A DNA stretch of 64,000 bases from Longitalea arenae (GCF_016924755.1 NZ_JAFFJX010000009.1:124001-188000), one strand, 5' to 3'. Positions 18,417-27,539 are shown, numbered from the stretch's first letter. Notes: generated from the sequence alone by a model not told the origin. Program-made: numbers and translations.

Positions 18417-19604
18417 TTAAAACTCCGTTCCACTGCCCAGCCAGGCCATCATACCCATGCCGGTCTCAATGGCATTTTCATCAATATTAAAGGTAGGGGT
18501 ATGTACACCGGATGTAATGCCTTTGGCTACATTCATTACGCCCAGCCGGTAAAAGCAGCCGGGAATATGGCGGGTATAATAACCGAAGTCTTCAGCGCCC
18601 ATGCGTACTTCCGTAGTTTCCACTTTTTCTTTACCCATGTATTGCTCGGCCAGCGAACGGGCAATATTGTTCAATTTTTCATTGTTGTAAACGGCGGGAT
18701 AACCTACGTCTATATGCAGATCGATCTCAGCGCCCATGCTGTGCACCAGTTCGGTTGCCTGTTTACGAATGAGCTCATGGGCTTTAAAACGCCATTCTTC
18801 ATCCAGGGCGCGAAAAGTACCCATCAGCTTCACTTCGCTGGGTATCACATTGGTGGTATGTCCGCCCTGGATGGAACAGATAGATAATACAGAGGGAGAA
18901 AGCGGGTTCCTGTTGCGGCTGATGATCTGTTGTAAACTAACAATGAGCTGCGAGGCAATGAGAATGGTATCAGCTGTTAAATGCGGTGCTGCCGCATGTC
19001 CGCCTTTGCCTTTGATGGTTATATAAATTTCATCGGCGCTGGCCATTACCTGTCCGCCGCGAAAACTCAGTTTACCGGTCTCCAGTTGAGGATGTACATG
19101 CAAGCCGTAGATGCCTTGTGGTGCAGGATTTTCCAACACGCCTTCTTTAATGAGTATGCTGGCGCCGCCCGGGTTCCTTTCTTCGCCGGGTTGAAAGATC
19201 AGCTTTACAGTTCCTTCCCACTCGTCTTTTAATTCCTGTAAAATTTTTGCGGCGCCCAGCAGGCAGGTGGTATGCACATCGTGACCACAGGCATGCATCA
19301 CACCTTCATTTTTAGATTTATAAGGAACATCATTTTGTTCGGTAATCGGCAGGGCATCCATATCGGCCCGCAGGGCGATCACCTTCTTCCCGGGGTTCTT
19401 ACCCTTTATTAAACCTACAACACCGGTTTGGGCCATGACTGTATAGGGAATGCCAAATTCAGTCAGTTTATTTTGAATGAAGCGGGATGTTTCAAATTCC
19501 TGATAACTTAGTTCAGGGTGTGCATGTAAATGATGGCGAATATCTATAAACTCAGTGGAGTATGTTTTTGCCAGGCTTTGGATCTTCTTCTGTAAACTGC
19601 TCAT
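18417..19604 (-). CDS. M20 family metallo-amidohydrolase (N-acyl amino acid / hippurate hydrolase type)
   Basis: This is a 395-residue M20D peptidase. The metal site is visible as ALRADMDALPI and MHACGHDVHTTCLLGA, with the catalytic glutamates in FQPGEERNPGG and the histidine in YGLHVHPQ. A lid/dimerisation domain lies between residues 185 and 300. Members remove acyl groups from amino acids or open small amides in the cytoplasm; the exact substrate cannot be read from sequence. No signal peptide. The -7 box TATCTTTG ends six bases before the ATG, so its mRNA may be leaderless. Confidence 0.93.
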   Translation of the reverse strand: MSSLQKKIQSLAKTYSTEFIDIRHHLHAHPELSYQEFETSRFIQNKLTEFGIPYTVMAQTGVVGLIKGKNPGKKVIALRADMDALPITEQNDVPYKSKNEGVMHACGHDVHTTCLLGAAKILQELKDEWEGTVKLIFQPGEERNPGGASILIKEGVLENPAPQGIYGLHVHPQLETGKLSFRGGQVMASADEIYITIKGKGGHAAAPHLTADTILIASQLIVSLQQIISRNRNPLSPSVLSICSIQGGHTTNVIPSEVKLMGTFRALDEEWRFKAHELIRKQATELVHSMGAEIDLHIDVGYPAVYNNEKLNNIARSLAEQYMGKEKVETTEVRMGAEDFGYYTRHIPGCFYRLGVMNVAKGITSGVHTPTFNIDENAIETGMGMMAWLGSGTEF

Positions 19605-19609
19605 AGCGA

Positions 19610-19617
19610 CAAAGATA
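19610..19617 (-). promoter_or_regulatory. -7 box adjoining the M20 peptidase start
   Basis: On the minus strand this reads TATCTTTG, a perfect TAnnTTTG. Its last base is only six bases from the A of the ATG at 19604, where transcription would be expected to begin. Confidence 0.5.
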
Positions 19618-19640
19618 ATCCGAAAGCGGCAAAAACCACC

Positions 19641-20072
19641 TTAGAGGGTCCCCGACTTATCGGGGTTCACCTCAATGATATCGCGGATAATGTACACACC
19701 GTTGGGGAAGAAGCGTTGAATGGCGGAAAGATAGGGTTCTGCCTCATTGCGGGTTTTAAAATCACCCACTTTCACTTTCATATAAGGCGATTTCCATTCA
19801 AGGTATGCTTTTAACTCTGGAAACTCCTGGTAAATTTTGGCTTTCGCGCTGTTGGCTTTATTACGGTCATTCGTATTCAGCACCAGTATTCTGAAACCCT
19901 GCACCCGGCTGCGGGCATCACGGGTAGTAAATTCATTGATCTCGATCTGTTTTTTTATCAGCATATCGATCCGCGGATCTTTATGCACAACAATACCGTT
20001 GCTGTCTGTTTGGGTTTGGGCAAACAAGCTGTGGGACAGGATTAATAATACACAACTGATAATGTATTTCAT
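19641..20072 (-). CDS. secreted SPOR-domain protein
   Basis: This 143-residue protein has a signal peptide (MKYIISCVLLILSHSLFAQ). Residues 55-130 look like a SPOR repeat domain: SRVQGFRILVLNTNDRNKAN, then MKVKVGDFKTRNEAEPYL. SPOR domains bind denuded peptidoglycan glycan strands, often at the division septum. The length is just signal plus one domain. The last codons overlap a CCCCGACTTATCGGGG palindrome. It lies 36 bases upstream of the M20 gene on the same strand. Confidence 0.85.
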   Translation of the reverse strand: MKYIISCVLLILSHSLFAQTQTDSNGIVVHKDPRIDMLIKKQIEINEFTTRDARSRVQGFRILVLNTNDRNKANSAKAKIYQEFPELKAYLEWKSPYMKVKVGDFKTRNEAEPYLSAIQRFFPNGVYIIRDIIEVNPDKSGTL

Positions 20073-20186
20073 GAATATTATGTTTATAAAGCTGCATAAT
20101 TGAGCTGGTACTGATTGATGTTGATGGTTTTATGCAGCCTCTATCAATTATTATACAAAATCTTCGCCAAAGATAATCCAGGAGCT

Positions 20187-20280
20187 TCCAGGTTGCAAGT
20201 ACACGGCCTGCAAGTTTCAGGTTCAGGGATGTTCACCTGTTGCTGTTTTCCTTGTAACCTGTAACATGTAACCTGTAACA
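20187..20280. repeat. inverted word-repeat element (CAGGTTACAGG family)
   Basis: The left half has CCAGGTTGCAAG, GCAAGTTTCAGG and GTTCAGGG words. The right arm 20249-20280 is CCTTGTAACCTGTAACATGT plus AACCTGTAACA. It ends five bases from the deoC stop codon, on its 3' side, the same placement as the element behind maeB. Confidence 0.65.
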
Positions 20281-20285
20281 GCCTG

Positions 20286-20960
20286 CTAATACCCCGGACT
20301 CCCATTTGTTCCGGCGCCTGATATTATAGCAACTCCGGCGCTGGTTCCCAACCGGTTTGCACCGGTTTTTATATATTCCACGGCCTGCTCATAACTACGG
20401 ATGCCGCCTGAGGCCTTGATCTGTATAGTAGACGGCAGGTTCGCCCGCATTAGTTGCACGGCTTCCAGGGTGGCGCCCTTTTCGGCATAGCCAGTAGAGG
20501 TCTTTAAAAAATCAACCCCGGCTTTTGCATATATTTCACAACAGGTAATGATCTCCTCATCGGTGAGGATCCCGCTTTCAATGATCACTTTTACCAGCCG
20601 GTTCTGGGCATGTGCTATTTCAACGATCGATTCCATTTCCAGCTCCAGGTACTGCCAGGCCTTATTTTTCAACGCCACCAGGTTGATCACCACATCCAGT
20701 TCGTCGGCGCCGTCCTGAATGGCCTGTTGTGCCTCGGCCATCTTGGCGCGGGCAACCGAATAACCAAACGGAAAACCTATGACCGTTGCCGTTTTAACCG
20801 TACTGTTGGCTAAGATCGACCGGGCGTTCTTTACCAATGGGGGTGGAATACAAACAGCAAAAAAATTGTACTGTAGCGCTTCTTCACATAATTTTTTTAG
20901 ATCATTTATCGTTGTTGCGGGTTTTAGCAGGGTATGATCGATGTATTGCGCAATGTTCAT
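20286..20960 (-). CDS. deoC: deoxyribose-phosphate aldolase
   Basis: This is a 224-residue class I aldolase that splits 2-deoxyribose 5-phosphate into acetaldehyde and glyceraldehyde 3-phosphate, in deoxynucleoside salvage. The Schiff-base lysine is K153 in FLKTSTGY. The proton-relay lysine is K182 in IKASGGIR, and the active-site aspartate is D89 in DELDVVINL. Length is normal for the short bacterial form. It starts at 20960, divergent from the amidohydrolase at 21058 across a palindrome-rich gap. The purine nucleoside phosphorylase at the right end of the window could feed the same salvage route. Confidence 0.97.
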   Translation of the reverse strand: MNIAQYIDHTLLKPATTINDLKKLCEEALQYNFFAVCIPPPLVKNARSILANSTVKTATVIGFPFGYSVARAKMAEAQQAIQDGADELDVVINLVALKNKAWQYLELEMESIVEIAHAQNRLVKVIIESGILTDEEIITCCEIYAKAGVDFLKTSTGYAEKGATLEAVQLMRANLPSTIQIKASGGIRSYEQAVEYIKTGANRLGTSAGVAIISGAGTNGSPGY

Positions 20961-20968
20961 GGAGCGTA

Positions 20969-21007
20969 TTAACCGGTTAAGAAGTTTTTAACCCAACTAA
21001 ATTAGTT
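20969..21007. promoter_or_regulatory. palindromes in the divergent deoC/amidohydrolase promoter region
   Basis: TTAACCGGTTAA (20969-20980) is a perfect palindrome, and AACTAA-A-TTAGTT (20995-21007) is a perfect inverted repeat. They lie within a 97-base divergent gap and are candidate operators for one or both genes. No regulator can be named. Confidence 0.35.
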
Positions 21008-21057
21008 CATTTAATTAAATTCGGCCTTTGTACGAGAATTTATTAAACCAAAAGCAC

Positions 21058-24000
21058 ATGAGAAAGTACTGTTTCTTTCCACCAGGAAAGCGCTGTTTCC
21101 TGTTGGGCCTGATGTTTATAACATACTTAGCTGCCAAAGCACAGATCACTTTTCCTGTCAACGGCATCGCTGATCCCCAGGCAAAATGTTTTGCGTTCAC
21201 CAATGCCACCATTGTAAAGGATGCTCAAACCACAGTCTCCAATGCCACGCTGCTGATCCGCGAAGGTAAAATTATATCGGTGGGTACTTCGGTAAGCATT
21301 CCGAAAGACGCCGTAGTGGTTGATTGCAGCGGTAAATTCATTTACCCGTCCTTCATTGATATTTTCGGTGATTATGGTATTCCTGTTCCGCAAAGGCAGG
21401 GAGCGCCTTTCGATTTTCGCGCACCTGCACAGCTTACGTCCAATACCAAAGGCGTGTTTGGCTGGAACCAGGCAATCAAAAGCGAAATAGACGCCGCCAA
21501 ACTGTTCAATACCGATGACGCCAAAGCAAGACCTTTGCGGGAGATAGGTTTTGGCGCTGTGCTCACGCATCAGAAAGATGGTATTGCGCGGGGTACTGGT
21601 GCACTGGTTACCCTGGCCGCCGAAAAAGAGAACCTGGTCATGCTGAAAGACAAAGCCTCGGCGCATTATTCGCTTTCCAAAGGCACTTCAACCCAAAGTT
21701 ACCCTTCTTCCATGATGGGGGCCATTGCTTTGTTACGCCAAACCTACCTCGATGCACAGTGGTATAAGAGCAACCCGGCCGCTGAAGGCGTGAACCTGTC
21801 GTTAAAAGCGTGGAACGATAACCAGTCGCTGCCACAGATCTTCGATGCGGGCGATAAATGGAACGATCTGCGCGCCGATCGTATCGGCGATGAATTCGGC
21901 GTTCAATATATCATTAAAGGCGGGGGTAACGAGTATCAACGGATAAAAGATATTGCCGCTACAAAAGCCACCTATATTCTTTCACTCAACTTTCCGCAGG
22001 CGCTGGATGTGGAAGATCCCAATGATGCGCGCTTTGTTTCCCTGGGCGATATGAAGCACTGGGAACTGGCGCCTGCCAATCCGGCTGCTTTCGAAAAGGC
22101 GAATATCCCCTTCTGTTTAACAGCGGCGGAGCTGAAGGAACCGAAACAGTTCCTCGCCAATCTGCGCAAAGCCATTGAGTACGGCCTCAGTGACACCAAA
22201 GCGCTGGAAGCGCTTACCAAAACGCCGGCCACTGCATTAGGGGTGTACGATAAAGTGGGCAGTCTCGATGCCGGTAAAGTGGCGAATTTTATTATCACCA
22301 CAGGAGAAGTGTTCAAAGAAAAAACGGTGATCCTGCAAAACTGGATCCAGGGTGACAAATACAGTATCAGGGATGAAAGCTGGACGCCCATCGCCGGGCA
22401 ATATGCCATCCAGGTAAAATCGCCCCTTGGCACCAACAGCTATACACTTGATGTAAAAAGCAACACCGATGCCAGCATCATTGCCAAAGATACCATCAAG
22501 GCAAAGTTCAGCTATGACGGCAAGCTGGTTACCATCAGTTTTGCAACAGAAAAGAAACCCCGTGCTGCATCCATCCGCTTAGGCGGCAGCGTAAGCGGCG
22601 ATATATGGAATGGCAATGGCGTGGATGCGGATGGGAATAATGTTTTGTGGACTGCCAGTTTCTCAAAAGCCGGTACGCCGGTACCGGATACCAGCAGGAA
22701 AAAAATGCAGGGCCCATTGGGTACCGTCCTCTTCCCTTTTAATGGGTATGGCTGGGATTCATTGCCCAAACCGGAAACCATATTGATAAAGAATGGTACG
22801 GTATGGACCAACGAAAAAGAAGGTAAGCTTGAGAATACAGATGTATTGATAAAGAATGGCAGGATCGCCCAGATCGGTAAAAACCTGTCTGACGCCAGTG
22901 CGAAGGTCATTGATGCAAGCGGCAAATTCGTTACGCCCGGGATCATCGATGAGCACTCGCATATTGCCGCTGCTTCTATCAACGAAGGCGCACAATCTGT
23001 AACCTCCGAAGTACGCATCGCTGATAACCTCAATCCCGAAGACATCAACATTTACCGCCAGCTGAGCGGCGGCGTCACTTCTTCGCATATCCTGCATGGT
23101 TCGGCCAATACGATTGGCGGACAAACCCAGCTGATCAAATTGCGCTGGGGAGCGAATGATGAAGAGCTGAAGTTCAAAGGCGCTGATCCATTCATCAAAT
23201 TCGCATTGGGCGAGAACGTAAAACGCACCACCTCGCAGAACAATAACCGTTTTCCCGATACCCGTATGGGTGTGGAGGAAGTGTTGATGGATGCTTTTAC
23301 ACGGGCCTGCGAATATGAAAAGGGATGTAAGGAAGCGGAAGCAGGCTCAGCGCCGGTTACTAAAAAGAAAACGGCTGTTACCAGTGCTGCTGCCCCCGTG
23401 CGCCGCGACCTGGAGCTGGAAGCCCTGGTAGAGATCATGAATAAAAAGCGTTTCATTACCTGCCACTCCTATGTACAAAGCGAGATCACCGCTACGATGC
23501 GTGTGGCCGAAAAATTCAATTTCAAGGTAAATACCTTCACGCACATCCTCGAAGGTTATAAGGTGGCTGATAAGATGAAAGCCCATGGGGCCCATGCGTC
23601 TACTTTCAGCGACTGGTGGGCCTATAAAACGGAAGTACAGGACGCTATTCCCTACAATGCAACCCTCATGCAACGGGTAGGATTGAATGTGTGCATTAAC
23701 TCAGACGATGCCGAGATGGCGCGCCGCCTGAACCAGGAAGCTGCCAAGAGTGTGAAGTACGGCGGTATGTCGGAAGAAGAAGCATTCAAGATGGTAACCC
23801 TGAACCCGGCCAAAGCCCTGCACGTGGATGATAAAGTAGGCAGTTTGAAGCCAGGCAAAGATGCTGATGTAGTGATATGGAGCGACCACCCGCTCAGCAT
23901 TTATGCCAAAGCAGAAAAAACGATCGTGGATGGTATCGTGTATTTTGACCGCGCACGTGACCTGGAGCTGCGGAAAAAGATCGCGGCAGAAAGGAACCGC

Positions 24001-24150
24001 CTGGTGCAAAAAATGTTAGGGGAGAAGAAAAGCGGCAGCTCGGTAGCGCCGGCAACGCCCAGCTGGCAGGTTGTGCTGAGCTGTGGCGACCACGAGCACC
24101 ACGATGGTTTGATCACCGTTGATGTAAACGAAAACGACGCGAATCAATAA
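21058..24150 (+). CDS. exported two-domain amidohydrolase family protein
   Basis: This is a 1030-residue protein from the ATG at 21058, which opens the signal peptide MRKYCFFPPGKRCFLLGLMF; an ATG ten codons upstream is open too. It holds two imidazolonepropionase-like amidohydrolase domains. In the first (residues 20-470) the usual PGxIDxHxH reads YPSFIDIFGDYG, without metal histidines. The second (residues 575-1000) has the motif intact as GIIDEHSHIAAA with H633 and H635, followed by the later FTHILEGYKVA and INSDDAEM metal/catalytic segments. A beta segment near residue 450-520 links them. The protein probably hydrolyses cyclic amides or dipeptides in the periplasm. The next gene is a smaller paralogue, 38 bases away. 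Confidence 0.9.
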   Translation: MRKYCFFPPGKRCFLLGLMFITYLAAKAQITFPVNGIADPQAKCFAFTNATIVKDAQTTVSNATLLIREGKIISVGTSVSIPKDAVVVDCSGKFIYPSFIDIFGDYGIPVPQRQGAPFDFRAPAQLTSNTKGVFGWNQAIKSEIDAAKLFNTDDAKARPLREIGFGAVLTHQKDGIARGTGALVTLAAEKENLVMLKDKASAHYSLSKGTSTQSYPSSMMGAIALLRQTYLDAQWYKSNPAAEGVNLSLKAWNDNQSLPQIFDAGDKWNDLRADRIGDEFGVQYIIKGGGNEYQRIKDIAATKATYILSLNFPQALDVEDPNDARFVSLGDMKHWELAPANPAAFEKANIPFCLTAAELKEPKQFLANLRKAIEYGLSDTKALEALTKTPATALGVYDKVGSLDAGKVANFIITTGEVFKEKTVILQNWIQGDKYSIRDESWTPIAGQYAIQVKSPLGTNSYTLDVKSNTDASIIAKDTIKAKFSYDGKLVTISFATEKKPRAASIRLGGSVSGDIWNGNGVDADGNNVLWTASFSKAGTPVPDTSRKKMQGPLGTVLFPFNGYGWDSLPKPETILIKNGTVWTNEKEGKLENTDVLIKNGRIAQIGKNLSDASAKVIDASGKFVTPGIIDEHSHIAAASINEGAQSVTSEVRIADNLNPEDINIYRQLSGGVTSSHILHGSANTIGGQTQLIKLRWGANDEELKFKGADPFIKFALGENVKRTTSQNNNRFPDTRMGVEEVLMDAFTRACEYEKGCKEAEAGSAPVTKKKTAVTSAAAPVRRDLELEALVEIMNKKRFITCHSYVQSEITATMRVAEKFNFKVNTFTHILEGYKVADKMKAHGAHASTFSDWWAYKTEVQDAIPYNATLMQRVGLNVCINSDDAEMARRLNQEAAKSVKYGGMSEEEAFKMVTLNPAKALHVDDKVGSLKPGKDADVVIWSDHPLSIYAKAEKTIVDGIVYFDRARDLELRKKIAAERNRLVQKMLGEKKSGSSVAPATPSWQVVLSCGDHEHHDGLITVDVNENDANQ

Positions 24151-24188
24151 GCAATCGACAATTGGCAATAGTTCTAAATGAAAATACA

Positions 24189-25496
24189 ATGAAGAAAATA
24201 ATCATATGCATACATTTTCTGGTAACTGCTCTTGCATTGCAGGCACAGGAAGATGTATACCCGGCCAAAGCGCATGCCGGTAAATTGTTCATTACTAACG
24301 GTACCATTCATGTTGGTAATGGCCAGGTCATTGAAAATGGCACCATTGAGGTGAATAATGGCAAGATCGTGCAGGTAGGCGCCAATATCACCGTAGCTGC
24401 CGATGCCAAAGTAGTTGATGTGAAAGGCAGGCAGGTATATCCCGGACTGATCTTACCGGTAACCGACCTGGGCTTGAAAGAGATCGCCAATGGCGTGAGA
24501 GGCTCGAACGACTTTTCTGAACTGGGCGACTACAACAACAGTATCCGCTCGATCGTTGCATACAATACCGATTCCAAGATCATCAATACCCTGAAAGCAA
24601 ATGGTATTTTATTAGCTGGTATCACGCCGCAGGGCGGCATCATCAGCGGCTCTTCTTCTGTGGTGCAACTCGATGCCTGGAACTGGGAAGATGCTGCCTA
24701 CAAAATGGACAATGCCATCCACCTGAACATGCCCACCTTTATCAGTCGCCCCAGCCGCTTTGCGCTTTTTGCGGGTATACCGCAGCCGCAAACCGATCCA
24801 ACCAAAGAGGCGCTGAAGAAAATGGATGAGATCAAAGCCATGTTCCGCCAGGCAAAAGCCTACCTGCAGGAAAGCACCCACAAGGAAACCAACCTGAAGC
24901 TGGAAGCACTGAAGGGCCTTTTCAATAAGACCCAAAAGTTGTTTGTACATGCCAGCCAGGTGAAACAAATGCTCATTGCAATAGATTTTGTAAAGGAGTT
25001 TGGTTTTGATGTAGTGATCGTAGGCGGCAGTGAAAGCTACCAGATCGCCGACCTGCTGAAGCAATACAATATCGCCGTGATCCTGGAAGACGAGCATGCG
25101 CTGCCGACCGCAGAAGATGATGATGTTGACCAGCCTTTTAAAACACCTGCCCAGTTGCAAAAAGCCGGCGTATTGTTTGCCCTGAATGACGAACATGCCG
25201 AAAGCCGTTACCGTAACCTGCCATTTAATGCCGGTACTGCAGCGTCATATGGATTAACGAAGGAACAGGCCTTACAGGCGATTACGTTGAACGCAGCGAA
25301 GATCCTTGGCGTTGATGATAAAACAGGATCGCTGGAAGCCGGTAAGGATGCCAATATTATAATAAGCGAAGGCGATATTCTCGATATGCGCACCAGCATT
25401 ATTACATATGCTTTTATCCAGGGCCGTGAAGTAAGTCTTGAGAACAAGCAAAAGCAATTGTACGATCGCTATAAATACAAATATGAGCTGAAGTAA
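24189..25496 (+). CDS. exported amidohydrolase paralogue lacking the HxH motif
   Basis: This is a 435-residue protein from the ATG at 24189, with signal peptide IICIHFLVTALALQAQ. Its N-terminal urease-like beta sandwich (LFITNGTIHVGNGQVIENGT) and C-terminal GSLEAGKDANIIIS segment are those of amidohydrolases. The metal motif is YPGLILPVTDLGL, so both histidines are absent, as in the first domain of the gene before it. It is likely a catalytically inactive partner or a binding protein of the larger enzyme. Both are in one operon that ends at a strong hairpin. Confidence 0.88.
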   Translation: MKKIIICIHFLVTALALQAQEDVYPAKAHAGKLFITNGTIHVGNGQVIENGTIEVNNGKIVQVGANITVAADAKVVDVKGRQVYPGLILPVTDLGLKEIANGVRGSNDFSELGDYNNSIRSIVAYNTDSKIINTLKANGILLAGITPQGGIISGSSSVVQLDAWNWEDAAYKMDNAIHLNMPTFISRPSRFALFAGIPQPQTDPTKEALKKMDEIKAMFRQAKAYLQESTHKETNLKLEALKGLFNKTQKLFVHASQVKQMLIAIDFVKEFGFDVVIVGGSESYQIADLLKQYNIAVILEDEHALPTAEDDDVDQPFKTPAQLQKAGVLFALNDEHAESRYRNLPFNAGTAASYGLTKEQALQAITLNAAKILGVDDKTGSLEAGKDANIIISEGDILDMRTSIITYAFIQGREVSLENKQKQLYDRYKYKYELK

Positions 25497-25514
25497 ACAA
25501 TAAGTACTTACAGC

Positions 25515-25570
25515 ACAAAGGTGTGCCAGGTTTCCAGGCAGGGCGAGGGAAACACTGGTACACCTTTGTT
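25515..25570 (+). terminator. long hairpin after the amidohydrolase operon
   Basis: ACAAAGGTGTGCCAG-GTTTCC pairs with GGAAACACTGGTACACCTTT and its last bases, a stem of about 20 pairs with a 12-base loop, then TGTTGTTT. It is a probable terminator or 3' stabiliser. Confidence 0.6.
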
Positions 25571-25583
25571 GTTTAACGGTATT

Positions 25584-25597
25584 TTGATAAAGATCAA
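25584..25597. promoter_or_regulatory. perfect FNR-type site upstream of the cytochrome c gene
   Basis: TTGATAAAGATCAA equals the FNR consensus TTGAT-N4-ATCAA in all ten fixed bases. It is centred about 117 bases before the cytochrome c start and just after the terminator of the preceding operon. The Bacteroidota CRP/FNR member that would bind it is not in the window. Confidence 0.6.
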
Positions 25598-25707
25598 AAA
25601 GTATCAGTAACAACATGATATATATTAGGAATTCTTTCTTAGAGCGCCGTATTGCAGTAAATTAAGTGCTTCACCATTTCTGTACTTGTAACCAAATTGA
25701 CTAGCAT

Positions 25708-26310
25708 ATGAAAAAAATTCTGGTAATAGTTGGCGCTATTATATGCACGACTGTAGTATTCTTTTACTGCGATCAAGCCAAAACAGGCCCGGAAAATCAG
25801 CAGCTTGCCGTTAAAGGCGCCGTGACGCCCGATAGTATGGTAAAGCGGGGCAGATACCTGGTGACCATTATGGGCTGCAACGATTGTCATACTCCTAAGA
25901 AAATGGGGCCGAAGGGACCCGAATTTGATACCGACAGAATGTTGTCGGGCCATCCGGCTGAGATGCCGGTAGCGAAATATGATGCCGGCACTGCTAAAAA
26001 CTGGATATTATTCAACCAGATGCTCACCAATTATGTAGGGCCCTGGGGCATTTCTTATTCTGCGAACCTCACGCCCGATTCCACCGGTATTGGCAGCTGG
26101 ACCGAACAGCAGTTCTTCAAAGCCATCCGGGAAGGAAAATACAAAGGGCTCGATAATAGCCGCCCACTGTTGCCGCCGATGCCCTGGCAGGAATTCAGCC
26201 ATGCAAGTGATGAAGATCTGAAAGCGATCTTTGCGTACCTGAAATCGATCAAGCCGGTCAGGAATGTAGTGCCTGCCGCCAGGATCAATAATATGCAACA
26301 GCAACAATAA
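25708..26310 (+). CDS. membrane-anchored or secreted c-type cytochrome
   Basis: This is a 200-residue monohaem cytochrome c. An N-terminal hydrophobic segment (ILVIVGAIICTTVVFFYC) exports or anchors it. The haem motif is CNDCH (in MGCNDCHTPKKMGPKGP), and the likely axial methionine is in PPMPWQEF near residue 160, followed by the closing SDEDLKAIFAYLKSI helix. The pattern is of the small cytochromes that pass electrons to terminal oxidases or dehydrogenases in the periplasm. No redox partner is adjacent. An FNR-type box upstream suggests control by oxygen or nitric oxide. Confidence 0.9.
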   Translation: MKKILVIVGAIICTTVVFFYCDQAKTGPENQQLAVKGAVTPDSMVKRGRYLVTIMGCNDCHTPKKMGPKGPEFDTDRMLSGHPAEMPVAKYDAGTAKNWILFNQMLTNYVGPWGISYSANLTPDSTGIGSWTEQQFFKAIREGKYKGLDNSRPLLPPMPWQEFSHASDEDLKAIFAYLKSIKPVRNVVPAARINNMQQQQ

Positions 26311-26500
26311 AAAGGCAAAAAGGCACAAAAGGCAGAGAGCAAAAGGCAAAGAGGCGATAAAAGCAAAACGCAAGGGCCAACAAGTAATAGGAATAGGTAA
26401 TAAGCAAGCCTAGAGTTGAACAAGTTGGCTTCATTTGTTGGTGCCTGTAACCACATCGATCAACGCAAGCCTGGCCCTGCAGTTTTTGCGTTTTACGTTT
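26309..26500. repeat. low-complexity word repeat (AAAAGGC words)
   Basis: Right after the cytochrome stop, AAAAAGGCAAAAAGGC words repeat to about 26380, changing to AAAAGCAAAACGCAAGG, then AATAGGAATAGGTAAT. The stretch at 26480-26497 (CAGTTTTTGCGTTTTACG) is a rough complement of the AAAACGCAA words. It is a looser member of the word-repeat class. Confidence 0.5.
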
Positions 26501-26543
26501 CATGATAATCCTGTATCTTCCGCATAAAGAAACACTATCCTTT

Positions 26544-27368
26544 ATGCACACAGGATCATTCTTCCGCATTTGCCTGCTTTGTTCGTTGGTTGTTTTTATT
26601 GCAGGCTGCAAGAGCGTAAATAAAGTTCAGACAGGTAAAAAAGGCTGGGTGTCTTTATTCAACGGCCGCGACATAAACGACTGGATCGTAAAGATCAACC
26701 ACCACGAGGTGGGGGTGAATTTCGGAAACACCTTCCGCGTTGAAGACAGCATGATCAAAGTGCGGTACGATCAGTACGGCGCTTATAATGATCAGTTCGG
26801 TCATCTGTATTATAAAACACCGTTTTCCTATTATCACCTGGTGGTGGAATACCGATTTGCCGATGAATGGAAAAAGGATGCTCCTCCATACACATTGTTG
26901 AACAGCGGCATCATGTTCCATTCACAAGACCCCCGCTCCATGCCCAAAGAGCAGAACTGGCCGATCTCTATAGAATTTCAGTTACTGGCCGGCTTGGGCG
27001 ATGGTAAACCGCGCACTACCGGCAACATGTGTTCTCCCGGCACGCATATCGTTTACAATGGCAAACTCGATACCAGGCATTGTATAAATTCTACGTCCAA
27101 AACATACGATAAGAACGAATGGGTACGTGCAGAATTGCTTGTGCTGGGCGACTCCCTGATCACGCATATTGTAAACGGTGATACGGTAATGCAATATTCC
27201 AAACCGCAAATAGGCGGGGAAGTGGTTCAGAACTTTGATCCGAAGATGAAACAGGATGGAAAGATCTTATCATCCGGATTCATTGCCCTGCAAAGCGAGG
27301 GGCAGCCAATTGATTTCAGGAAGGTTGAAATTAAGGACTTGGCAGCGGAGTTGGGAGGTAGGAAGTAG
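26544..27368 (+). CDS. DUF1080 family lipoprotein (3-keto-disaccharide hydrolase fold)
   Basis: This is a 274-residue protein from the ATG at 26544, which begins the signal MHTGSFFRICLLCSLVVF and the lipobox IAGC; an upstream in-frame start lacks sense. The domain GWVSLFNGRDINDWIVKI through LNSGIMFHSQ is DUF1080, a concanavalin-like beta sandwich now linked with 3-keto-glucoside hydrolysis and sugar binding. It is presumably tethered to the outer membrane. It ends beside an inverted word-repeat element and converges with the methyltransferase gene at 27540. Confidence 0.9.
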   Translation: MHTGSFFRICLLCSLVVFIAGCKSVNKVQTGKKGWVSLFNGRDINDWIVKINHHEVGVNFGNTFRVEDSMIKVRYDQYGAYNDQFGHLYYKTPFSYYHLVVEYRFADEWKKDAPPYTLLNSGIMFHSQDPRSMPKEQNWPISIEFQLLAGLGDGKPRTTGNMCSPGTHIVYNGKLDTRHCINSTSKTYDKNEWVRAELLVLGDSLITHIVNGDTVMQYSKPQIGGEVVQNFDPKMKQDGKILSSGFIALQSEGQPIDFRKVEIKDLAAELGGRK

Positions 27369-27506
27369 TTGCAGGTTTCATGTTACAAGTTGCAGGTCGC
27401 CGGTCACCGGTTACCGGATCTGCAATCTGTATATGTTACAGCGTTGCAAGCTGCAGAAGCATTTACTTATAAGACCCTTGTAGCCTGAAACATGCAACCT
27501 GTAAAC
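27369..27506. repeat. inverted word-repeat element (CAGGTTACAGG family)
   Basis: The left arm begins TTGCAGGTTTCATGTTACAA and goes on into GTCGCCGGTCACCGGTTACC words like those at 9903-9993. The right arm 27477-27506 is CTTGTAGCCTGAAACATGCA plus ACCTGTAAAC. It lies one base past the DUF1080 stop codon and in a convergent gap. Confidence 0.7.
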
Positions 27507-27539
27507 TATCCAAGGAGAGAGCACACTCATTTTTATTAA

